Assembly (NCBI RefSeq): GCF_030160715.1 | Contig: NZ_BSOW01000008.1 | Location: 186,001 to 250,000 of the forward strand | Source of the DNA: Bradyrhizobium iriomotense | GTDB taxonomy: Bacteria; Pseudomonadota; Alphaproteobacteria; Rhizobiales; Xanthobacteraceae | Direction: 5' to 3' | Length of the DNA: 64,000 nucleotides | Shown: positions 58,450 through 64,000 of the stretch, piece after piece | Position numbering within the stretch: position 1 is the first letter of the stretch | Layout: every line of letters starts with the position of its first letter | Program-made: the position numbers and the translations under genes | The notes under the pieces: model-generated | Told to the model about the DNA's origin: nothing | Seen by the model: only the letters and a program-made list of their open reading frames with translations | The model's database searches: none

Positions 58450-59652
58450 TCAATCCTTCGGGCGCAGCTTCTCGACTTCGGCATCGCTCGGCAGATAGTC
58501 CGCTCCCTTCTTGTAGGACGACTCCACCATCACACCCTTGCCGTCCTTCAGCGCGGTCTTGCCGACGAAGGCCCCGAGCGTCGACTGGTGATCGATCTTG
58601 CGGAAGGTGGTCTCGCCGAAGGGCGAGCCGACCGAGAGGCCTTCGGCCGCCGCGATCAGCTTCTCCGGATCGGTCGATCCGGCCTTGGCTAGGATCGCCG
58701 CCGCCGACTTGATGGTCTGATAGCCGACGATCGAGCCGAGGCGCGGATAGTCGTTGTACTTGGCCTGATAGGCCTTGAGGAACGCATCGTGCTCGGGCGT
58801 CTTGATCGAGTACCAGGGATAGCCGGTGACGATCCAGCCCTCCGGCGTCTCGTCCTTGAGCGGATCGAGATATTCCGGCTCGCCGGTCAGGAACGACACT
58901 ACGGCGCGATCCTTGAACAGGCCGCGGGTATTGCCTTCGCGCACGAGCTTCACGAGATCGGCGCCGAAGGTGACGTTGAGGATCGCTTCCGGATTGGCTT
59001 GGGCAACCGCCTGCACCACCGGGCCTGCATCGATCTTGCCCTGCGGCGGCCACTGCTCGTCGACCCACTGGATGTCCGGACGCTTCTCCGACATCAGCTT
59101 CTTGAACACCGCAACCGCCGACTGGCCGTATTCGTAGTTCGGCGCGATCGTCGCCCAGCGCTTTGCCGGCAGCTTCGCGGCCGCTTCGACCAGCATCGCG
59201 GCCTGCATGTAGTTCGAGGGACGCAGGCGGAACGTGTACTTGTTGCCCTTCGACCAGGTGACGGCATCCGTCAGCGGCTCGGCGGCGAGGAAGAACACTT
59301 TCTTCTGGTTGGCGAAGTCGCTCACGGCAAGGCCGATGTTCGACAGGAACGTGCCCGCGAGCATCGCCACGCCTTCGCTCGACACGAGTTCGTTGGCCGC
59401 GGTCTGCGCGTCGGCCGGCTTGCCGCCGTCATCCTTGGAGATCACGACGAGCTTCTTGCCGTTGATGCCGCCGGCCGCGTTGATTTCCTCGACGGCAAGC
59501 TGCCAGCCCTTGCGGTAGGGCTCGGTGAACGCCGGCAGCAGCGAATAGCTGTTGATCTCGCCGATCTTGATCTCCTGCGCCCTCACCGAGCTGGCCATGC
59601 CGCCGACCAGGAGCGCGAACGCCGCGCCCACGAAATAGTTCTTTGCTCGCAT
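58450..59652 (-). CDS. Liv-type ABC substrate-binding protein (nicotinate cluster)
   Basis: 400 aa from ATG 59652 (GGAGG upstream; the GTG at 59664 is part of that ribosome binding site). Signal peptide about 1-25 (MASSVRAQ). Binding fold: EIKIGEINSYSLLPAFTEPYRKG-type opening near residue 26, VISKDDGGKPADAQTAANEL, FFLAAEPLTDAVTW, APNYEYGQSAV. The SLLPAFTEPYRKGW opening is seen in receptors for aromatic acids and amides of rhodopseudomonads. First gene of the binding-protein/permease/ATPase set; likely captures nicotinate or 6-hydroxynicotinate. That assignment comes from context only. Confidence 0.88.
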   Translation of the reverse strand: MRAKNYFVGAAFALLVGGMASSVRAQEIKIGEINSYSLLPAFTEPYRKGWQLAVEEINAAGGINGKKLVVISKDDGGKPADAQTAANELVSSEGVAMLAGTFLSNIGLAVSDFANQKKVFFLAAEPLTDAVTWSKGNKYTFRLRPSNYMQAAMLVEAAAKLPAKRWATIAPNYEYGQSAVAVFKKLMSEKRPDIQWVDEQWPPQGKIDAGPVVQAVAQANPEAILNVTFGADLVKLVREGNTRGLFKDRAVVSFLTGEPEYLDPLKDETPEGWIVTGYPWYSIKTPEHDAFLKAYQAKYNDYPRLGSIVGYQTIKSAAAILAKAGSTDPEKLIAAAEGLSVGSPFGETTFRKIDHQSTLGAFVGKTALKDGKGVMVESSYKKGADYLPSDAEVEKLRPKD

Positions 59653-59686
59653 CCAAACCTCCACTTTCTTGAAAACTCTATTTCTT

Positions 59687-59739
59687 GCATGATCTGATCG
59701 GAAAACCGGTTCCCACTTTTCCGGATCATGCGCTAACGC
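59687..59739 (-). repeat. Dispersed repeat, GTTAGCGCATGATCCGG type (copy 4)
   Basis: On the minus strand it reads GTTAGCGCATGATCCGG, AAAAGTGGGAACCGG, TTTTCCGATCAGATCATGC, close to the copies at 17276 and 18333. Its TAG (59735-59733) is the stop codon of the DUF1185 gene. It lies between that gene and the binding-protein gene and can fold into a GGAAAA/TTTTCC stem. Confidence 0.78.
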
Positions 59740-60317
59740 AGGCCATCTTCGCCCTTGATCTCTGCAACCGTTAAGCCCCCGACCCGCGGCAGCGGGCGGC
59801 CGCTGTCGGTGACGGCGACCGCGACCATGATCTCGTTGGCCCGCGGCGCGTCGTTGATCTGCACTTCCATGCCGTCGAAATGGCTGCGCACGAAGGCCGC
59901 GTCCTTGTGGCCCAAGGGAATGTCGAGCGTCGTGCCGGGCCCGCTGCGCTTCTTCGACGACGGGATCAGCGCCGCGCCCTTGCTCAGCACTTTACGCACC
60001 GGCGCCCCCATCTTCGGATGCAGGATCGCAGCCGCGTGCTCGAGCTCGCCGTTCTCGCCGACGGCGGCAGCCTTGCCATAGCTCTGCACCTTGGCACCGT
60101 CGATGCCGAGCGCCGCGACAGCACGCTTCGACAACAACTCGCCGAGCTCCTCGCCGATCGCGATCAGTGGCGAGAGGTCCTCGACATATTTTCCGGCAAA
60201 TGGATTCTCGATCACGGCAATCGCCGCGGCGCGCCGGGTCGGCGGCGACACGGACCTTCCCATCTCCATCTGCGTCTCTTCGACGACGGTGACGATCTTG
60301 CGGATGATCGCGCTCAT
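59733..60317 (-). CDS. DUF1185 (amino acid synthesis family) protein
   Basis: 194 aa. Blocks typical of the family: IVTVVEETQMEMGRSVSPPTRRAAAIAVI (near 8-36), NPFAGKYVEDLSPL, VQSYGKAAAVGENGELEHAAAILHP and DAPRANEIMVAVAVTDSGRPLPRVGG. Annotated only as amino acid synthesis; no reaction is established to my knowledge. Such genes often sit beside amidohydrolases and importers for nitrogen compounds. Here it is third in the order hnr, UPF0280, DUF1185, so it may act on 2-formylglutarate or another intermediate of nicotinate breakdown. Its stop lies in a dispersed repeat. Confidence 0.85.
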   Translation of the reverse strand: MSAIIRKIVTVVEETQMEMGRSVSPPTRRAAAIAVIENPFAGKYVEDLSPLIAIGEELGELLSKRAVAALGIDGAKVQSYGKAAAVGENGELEHAAAILHPKMGAPVRKVLSKGAALIPSSKKRSGPGTTLDIPLGHKDAAFVRSHFDGMEVQINDAPRANEIMVAVAVTDSGRPLPRVGGLTVAEIKGEDGLR

Positions 60318-60332
60318 GACTTGCTTCCCCGT

Positions 60333-61232
60333 TCAGGCATGGACCGGGCTCTTCGCGATACGGGCGCGCGGCCGCTGCCGATCAATATCCCTGGTGCCGA
60401 TGACGAGCATATCACCACAAAGCCTGAGCACGGCACCCTCGATCAGTCCGCGATCGAACAATTGCCGTGCACATTCTGCGCCAGATTCGAGAGCTTCACG
60501 AATTTCTGTCTGCGACAATGCGCCGACGTCGCGGGTGACGAGACGCGCGCCGAGATCACTGTCGGGCTGGATCTCGTTCGCCGGACGGCGCTTGACCGCC
60601 GGATGCCCGGGCAGATCGACGGCATTGGCGATGACGGTCGCGGCCGCATCAGCTTGCGAGGCCGTCGCAGCCAGCACCGTCACCGCGTCGGCAATCCCGA
60701 GCGAGAAGCTGCGGCCATGGCGCCCACTGGTCGCGATGCCGCGGACCGGATCGTCTGCACCGATCGTCATCGTCCGCATCACGCCGTCACGATCGGGCCG
60801 ATCCATCAGGCCGATGGTAAAGCGCTCGCCCTCACCAAGATGAAGCGCAATATCGCCGCCATTGTTGACGTAGGCCTGGTCGAGCTGCGCAGCATTCAGC
60901 ATGGCGCTCAGGATTTCCTCCGCGACGCTGCCGGCGACCGCGGCCATCGGCGTGATGAAGCAATCGACGGCATAGGGTACGACGGCCGCGGACATGCGCC
61001 GCGCAACGACACCTTGCAGACAGGATTGCGCCGGAAGCGCTGCCTTGCGCAACTCGGTCAACTCGGAGCAGAGCTCGTCGAGCAGCCCGTTGAAACGTCG
61101 CGCCGCCGCCTCATAGGCCACGCGCACCCGGTGCTCGGTCCCCCTCGCCTCCACGATCAGATCAATCGGACCATCCTGCAAATGCAGCCGCCGGCCATCA
61201 GACAGCAATGCGATTTGCGGGAGCCTCCTCAT
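60333..61232 (-). CDS. UPF0280 protein, ApbE (flavin transferase) superfamily
   Basis: 299 aa from ATG 61232, which overlaps the hnr stop (ATGA). ApbE-like features: AVAGSVAEEILSAML, the Asn-Asn-Gly-Gly-Asp block (YVNNGGDIALHLGEG), RGIATSGRHGRSFSLGIADAVTVLA and ASQADAAATVIANAVD, parallel to the ApbE pattern of substrate Gly-Gly-Asp, Thr-Ser-Gly and a metal-binding Asp-Ala-x-Thr. The UPF0280 branch has no proven function. ApbE enzymes attach FMN to Thr or Ser of a target. 6-hydroxynicotinate reductase of Eubacterium contains covalently bound flavin, so a role as its dedicated flavin transferase is a strong but unproven inference. Confidence 0.85.
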   Translation of the reverse strand: MRRLPQIALLSDGRRLHLQDGPIDLIVEARGTEHRVRVAYEAAARRFNGLLDELCSELTELRKAALPAQSCLQGVVARRMSAAVVPYAVDCFITPMAAVAGSVAEEILSAMLNAAQLDQAYVNNGGDIALHLGEGERFTIGLMDRPDRDGVMRTMTIGADDPVRGIATSGRHGRSFSLGIADAVTVLAATASQADAAATVIANAVDLPGHPAVKRRPANEIQPDSDLGARLVTRDVGALSQTEIREALESGAECARQLFDRGLIEGAVLRLCGDMLVIGTRDIDRQRPRARIAKSPVHA

Positions 61233-62686
61233 GCGCGCCGCCCTGGAAGCGGGTTCTGCCACGGCACCTGGCGGATATCATCGCTCTCCTGGACCTCGGA
61301 CAGCGGGCGAACATGGTCCATGTGGCCCCCGAGCGCGGCATAGTCGGACAGCCGCATCGTGAACTCGATCGGCGCGACCAGGGCCGGCGTCGGCACATAG
61401 CCGAACGCACCGGCTGGCATCTGCGTGACATCGACCATGTAGGTGATGCCGCCGCCGGGCCAGACATAAACCGGCGCGCCGCCGCTGGTGACGCGCGTCA
61501 GCGCATCCTTCACCGAGCGCGTCAGACGCACCGGATTGTCGGTGACGCCGGCGCGCAAGGAGCCGCCGGCCCCCGCCATGAACAGCACGGTGCACAAGGC
61601 CGGCTCGCAATTCTCCTGGATGCGCTCGACCGAGAATCGCAAGTCGGCAGGCATCTCGGTCTCGACCGGCTTCAAGGTCTCGTCGAGCACGTAGTAGGAC
61701 GCGTGCTCGCCGGTCGTGGAGACCATCAGCATGGACAGTCCGGGCCTCGCTTCCTTGGCATTGAAGGGACCGAGGATCGACAGCGGATCGGAGATGTTGG
61801 TGCCGCCCCAGCCCGTGCCGGGATCGGCGACCTGAAAATAGCGGCCGGGCGTCGAGCGCCGGCCCTTCATCTTGATGCCGGTGTCGGCGATGTCGAGCAG
61901 CTTGCCGGCCTGGTGCTCGCTGAGCACGCCGGTGATGTGATCATCGACCACGACGACCTCATCGACCTTGCCGTGCCACTGTTTTGCGAACATGCCGATC
62001 GTCGCCGAGCCGCAGCCGACCCGCATGCGTTCTTCCTTCACGCCGTTGACGATCGGCGGCTCTCCCGCCTGCACCACCACCGTCGCGCCGCCGTCGATCG
62101 TGAACTCGACCGGCTTGCAGTTGGAGAGGTCCATCAGCGTGTCGCAGGTGACGCGGCCCTCCTTCTTGGACCCGCCGGTCAGATGATGCACGCCGCCAAG
62201 CGAGAGCATCTGCGAGCCGTATTCGCTGGTCGTGACGTGACCGACCGCCTCGCCCTGCGCGCGGACAACCGCGCTTTCCGGGCCGAGATAGCGGTCGGTG
62301 TCGATCTTCACCTTGACGCCGCAATAAGAGAAGATGCCTTCGGTCACGACGGTGACCATGTCGACGCCATCGACTTCCGACGAGACGATGAACGGCGCCG
62401 GCTTGTAGTCGGGATAGGTGGTGCCCGCGCCGATCGCCGTGACGAAGGTCGAGGGTTCGTGGACGATCTTGCCGTCCCAATCCTCGCTACGGCTGAACGG
62501 CACCAGCTTGCCGCCATGCGATACCGTGCGCTCGAGGATGATATGCGGATCGACGCGGACGAGCTTGCCGTCGTGGTTGGCGTAGCGGTCGCAGGCGCCC
62601 GCCGCGCCCGGCTTGATGTAGCACATCACCGGACAGGCATCGCAGCGGATCTTGTCGGAGGCAGCGCTCGTCGCTTCAGTCACCAT
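61229..62686 (-). CDS. hnr: 6-hydroxynicotinate reductase
   Basis: 485 aa. N-terminal cysteine cluster CDACPVMCYIKPGAAGACDRY (Cys15, 18, 22 and 32) likely binds an iron-sulphur cluster. The following domains contain GIFSYCGVKVKID, CDTLMDLSNCKPVEF and MRVGCGSATIGMF. A GGAT sequence (residues 199-202) resembles the SGAT site used by ApbE flavinylation. Gene order with enamidase, a hydroxylase and an importer identifies it as Hnr, which reduces 6-hydroxynicotinate to 1,4,5,6-tetrahydro-6-oxonicotinate with ferredoxin. In Eubacterium the enzyme holds iron-sulphur clusters and covalent flavin. It faces the hydroxylase genes across a promoter with two palindromes. Confidence 0.87.
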   Translation of the reverse strand: MVTEATSAASDKIRCDACPVMCYIKPGAAGACDRYANHDGKLVRVDPHIILERTVSHGGKLVPFSRSEDWDGKIVHEPSTFVTAIGAGTTYPDYKPAPFIVSSEVDGVDMVTVVTEGIFSYCGVKVKIDTDRYLGPESAVVRAQGEAVGHVTTSEYGSQMLSLGGVHHLTGGSKKEGRVTCDTLMDLSNCKPVEFTIDGGATVVVQAGEPPIVNGVKEERMRVGCGSATIGMFAKQWHGKVDEVVVVDDHITGVLSEHQAGKLLDIADTGIKMKGRRSTPGRYFQVADPGTGWGGTNISDPLSILGPFNAKEARPGLSMLMVSTTGEHASYYVLDETLKPVETEMPADLRFSVERIQENCEPALCTVLFMAGAGGSLRAGVTDNPVRLTRSVKDALTRVTSGGAPVYVWPGGGITYMVDVTQMPAGAFGYVPTPALVAPIEFTMRLSDYAALGGHMDHVRPLSEVQESDDIRQVPWQNPLPGRRA

Positions 62687-62716
62687 GTCAAAGCCAGCGG
62701 ATCACGGCGGTTATCA

Positions 62717-62883
62717 TTCGTATACGAACGATGTTGCGCGCGATGCCGGAAGCTGTCAAGCGGCGCCACCGGCAAAACCGTGAGGCTGCCGAATAAAACC
62801 TCATCTGCCTGCCCGCTTTGTCCACAAAGCGGGCAACCGCGCTGCACTGCGGCATGCGGCGCTTGCACGTTTGTGTACAAACG
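62717..62883. promoter_or_regulatory. Palindromes in the hnr/hydroxylase divergent promoter
   Basis: TTCGTATACGAA (62717-62728), a perfect 12-base palindrome, lies 31 bases from the hnr start. CGTTTGTGTACAAACG (62868-62883), with perfect 7-base arms and a 2-base spacer, lies 52 bases before the hydroxylase small-subunit start. Both resemble the two sites at 52592-52617 (TTCGTATAC core), giving one per transcription direction here. Probable binding sites of the NicR-like regulator. Confidence 0.65.
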
Positions 62884-62934
62884 GTATCGTCCGACTCTCC
62901 AATTTGACACGCGCACGCACGGCCGGGACCAGAG

Positions 62935-63417
62935 ATGACGCAGACAATGATCCGCCTCACCGTAAATGGCAGGATCCATGACGTCGCCGCCGCGCCGGAG
63001 ACACCGCTGCTCTACGTGCTGCGCAACGACCTCGCGCTCAACGGTCCCAAATATGGCTGCGGCCTCGGCGAATGCGGCACCTGTACTGTCCTGGTCGATG
63101 GCGCCGCCGCGCGTTCCTGCGTCATTCCGATCAGCGGCTGCGCCGGGCGCGACATCGTGACGCTCGAAGGGCTCGGCACGCGCGACAAGCCCGACCCGGT
63201 GCAACAGGCCTTCATCGACGAGCAGGCCGCACAATGCGGCTACTGCCTCAACGGCATGATCATGACCACCAAGGCGCTGCTTGCGATCAACCCGCACCCC
63301 ACCGAGCAGGAGGCGATGGCGGCGCTGCGCTACAATCTCTGCCGCTGCGGCACGCATGTCGAAATCCTCCGCGCCGTGATGCGCGCATCGGGCCAGCTTG
63401 CCGAGGCCGGTGATTGA
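62935..63417 (+). CDS. Nicotinate hydroxylase small subunit, two [2Fe-2S] clusters
   Basis: 160 aa. N-terminal ferredoxin-like domain with KYGCGLGECGTC (Cys42, 47, 50) and Cys62, then the helical domain with QCGYCLNGMI and NLCRCGTH for the second cluster, the normal xanthine-dehydrogenase-family small subunit (CoxS/NicA/IorA type). It passes electrons from the molybdenum centre. It overlaps the next gene as TGATG. Location beside hnr makes nicotinate 6-hydroxylation the best guess, though such subunits serve many ring hydroxylases. Confidence 0.9.
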   Translation: MTQTMIRLTVNGRIHDVAAAPETPLLYVLRNDLALNGPKYGCGLGECGTCTVLVDGAAARSCVIPISGCAGRDIVTLEGLGTRDKPDPVQQAFIDEQAAQCGYCLNGMIMTTKALLAINPHPTEQEAMAALRYNLCRCGTHVEILRAVMRASGQLAEAGD

Positions 63418-64000
63418 TGGCCTCCCCTGTTTCGAATGGATCTGAGCGGCGCTCCGGTTCGCTCGTCGTCGCCCGCGCGCTGGATGACGGCACGTCCGAG
63501 ACCTTCGTCCGGATCACCGCGGACGGCTCGGTCAGTGCCTATAACGGCCATGTCGATCTCGGCACTGGTATCCGCACCGCGCTCGGCCAGATCGTCGCCG
63601 AAGAGCTCGACGTATCCTTTGCCCGCGTCGTCGTGGTGCTCGGCGATACCGCCGTCGTGCCGAACCAGGGCGCGACGATTGCGAGCGAGACGATCCAGAT
63701 CACCGCCATTCCCCTGCGCAAGGCCGCCGCGCAGGCGCGGCATTTTCTGATCACGCGCGCCGCCGAACGGCTGGAGCTGCCGGCTGCGGATCTCGGCATC
63801 GAGGACGGGCTGGTTCGCGGCCACAATCGCAGCATCAGCTTTGGCGAGCTGATCGGCGACGAGATCATCCGTCTCGAGCTCGCCGAGGACGTGCAGGTCA
63901 AGCCCGTCGGCGACTACGCCATCGTCGGCCGCTCCGTGCCGCGCGTCGACCTGCCGGCGAAGGCGACGGGCGAGCTGACCTTCGTCCACGACATCCGCCT
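63417..64000 (+). CDS. Molybdenum hydroxylase large subunit, partial (runs off window)
   Basis: First 194 residues, no stop before the window end. After a short Ser-rich start it reads RALDDGTSETFVRITADGSVSAYNGHVDLGTGIRTALGQI (given to mark residues 20-59; the GHVDLGTGIRTALGQ block is the molybdopterin-domain entry) and VVPNQGATIASETIQ. The order, molybdopterin domain first with the hammerhead domain after it, matches IorB/NicB-type subunits. These are often followed or fused to cytochrome c domains, which would be beyond 64000. Likely nicotinate dehydrogenase by context. Start ATG 63417 overlaps the small-subunit stop. Confidence 0.85.
   Translation, partial: MASPVSNGSERRSGSLVVARALDDGTSETFVRITADGSVSAYNGHVDLGTGIRTALGQIVAEELDVSFARVVVVLGDTAVVPNQGATIASETIQITAIPLRKAAAQARHFLITRAAERLELPAADLGIEDGLVRGHNRSISFGELIGDEIIRLELAEDVQVKPVGDYAIVGRSVPRVDLPAKATGELTFVHDIR

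Noticed and set aside
1..64000. CRISPR array or transposon ends
   Set aside because: No regularly spaced direct repeats and no transposase or IS-type terminal repeats were seen; the palindromes found are isolated single copies.

Overview
The window looks like chromosomal DNA of a soil or root-associated alphaproteobacterium, most likely Bradyrhizobium or a close relative. I base this on the GC-rich coding style, an IalB-family protein, several Liv-type importers, many aromatic-catabolism genes, and dispersed intergenic palindromes of types I associate with Bradyrhizobium genomes. This is recognition by eye, not a database result. About 58 protein genes, one tRNA-Gln(CUG), one gene broken by an in-frame TGA and several repeat families can be supported. 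No phage, transposase, integrase, CRISPR array or rRNA was seen.

Layout. 0.3-5.3 kb: an RND efflux pair and an IalB-family periplasmic protein. 5.3-9.9 kb: a complete livFGMHK-type ABC importer, with an intrinsic terminator between the binding-protein gene and the permease genes. 10.1-12.7 kb: DUF1428 gene, tRNA-Gln, a lower-GC stretch, and a 2-keto-4-pentenoate hydratase pseudogene. 12.9-17.3 kb: LysR regulator, orphan binding protein, VOC protein and AMP-forming CoA ligase. 17.4-25.2 kb: small exported proteins, two tiny coupled ORFs, a lytic transglycosylase, a shikimate-dehydrogenase-like enzyme, a marR-aaeBXA-like aromatic-acid exporter and an MFS pump.

25.9-37.8 kb: a LysR gene faces a long plus-strand operon for hydroxyquinol ring cleavage (hydroxyquinol 1,2-dioxygenase, maleylacetate reductase). 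It also holds a TrzA/AtzA-like amidohydrolase, a beta-hydroxyacid dehydrogenase, a GlcD-like flavoprotein, a ribose-type ABC importer and two small Dabb/YciI proteins. 38-48.3 kb: a minus-strand operon headed by a TetR gene encodes the lower protocatechuate 4,5-cleavage/gallate route: two LigI-like 2-pyrone-4,6-dicarboxylate hydrolases (one with a Tat-like signal), a DctA-like carrier, 4-oxalomesaconate hydratase, 4-carboxy-4-hydroxy-2-oxoadipate aldolase, a 4,5-dihydroxyphthalate-decarboxylase-like protein and an NAD(P) oxidoreductase. A Bug-type binding protein is divergent from it. No ring-opening 4,5-dioxygenase lies in the window.

48.3-51.7 kb: DUF2218, DUF763, a cytochrome P450 that overlaps the DUF763 gene tail to tail, and a coiled-coil protein. 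51.8-64 kb: a nicotinate-catabolism region. It encodes ferredoxin-NADP reductase, enamidase, a NicR-like MarR regulator, a Liv importer with a fused LivH-LivM permease, DUF1185, a UPF0280 (ApbE-superfamily) protein, 6-hydroxynicotinate reductase and the start of a molybdenum hydroxylase that runs off the window. GTATAC-centred palindromes and a related one lie in both divergent promoters of this region. The most interesting idea is that the UPF0280 protein is the flavin transferase for the 6-hydroxynicotinate reductase, whose gene it overlaps by four bases.
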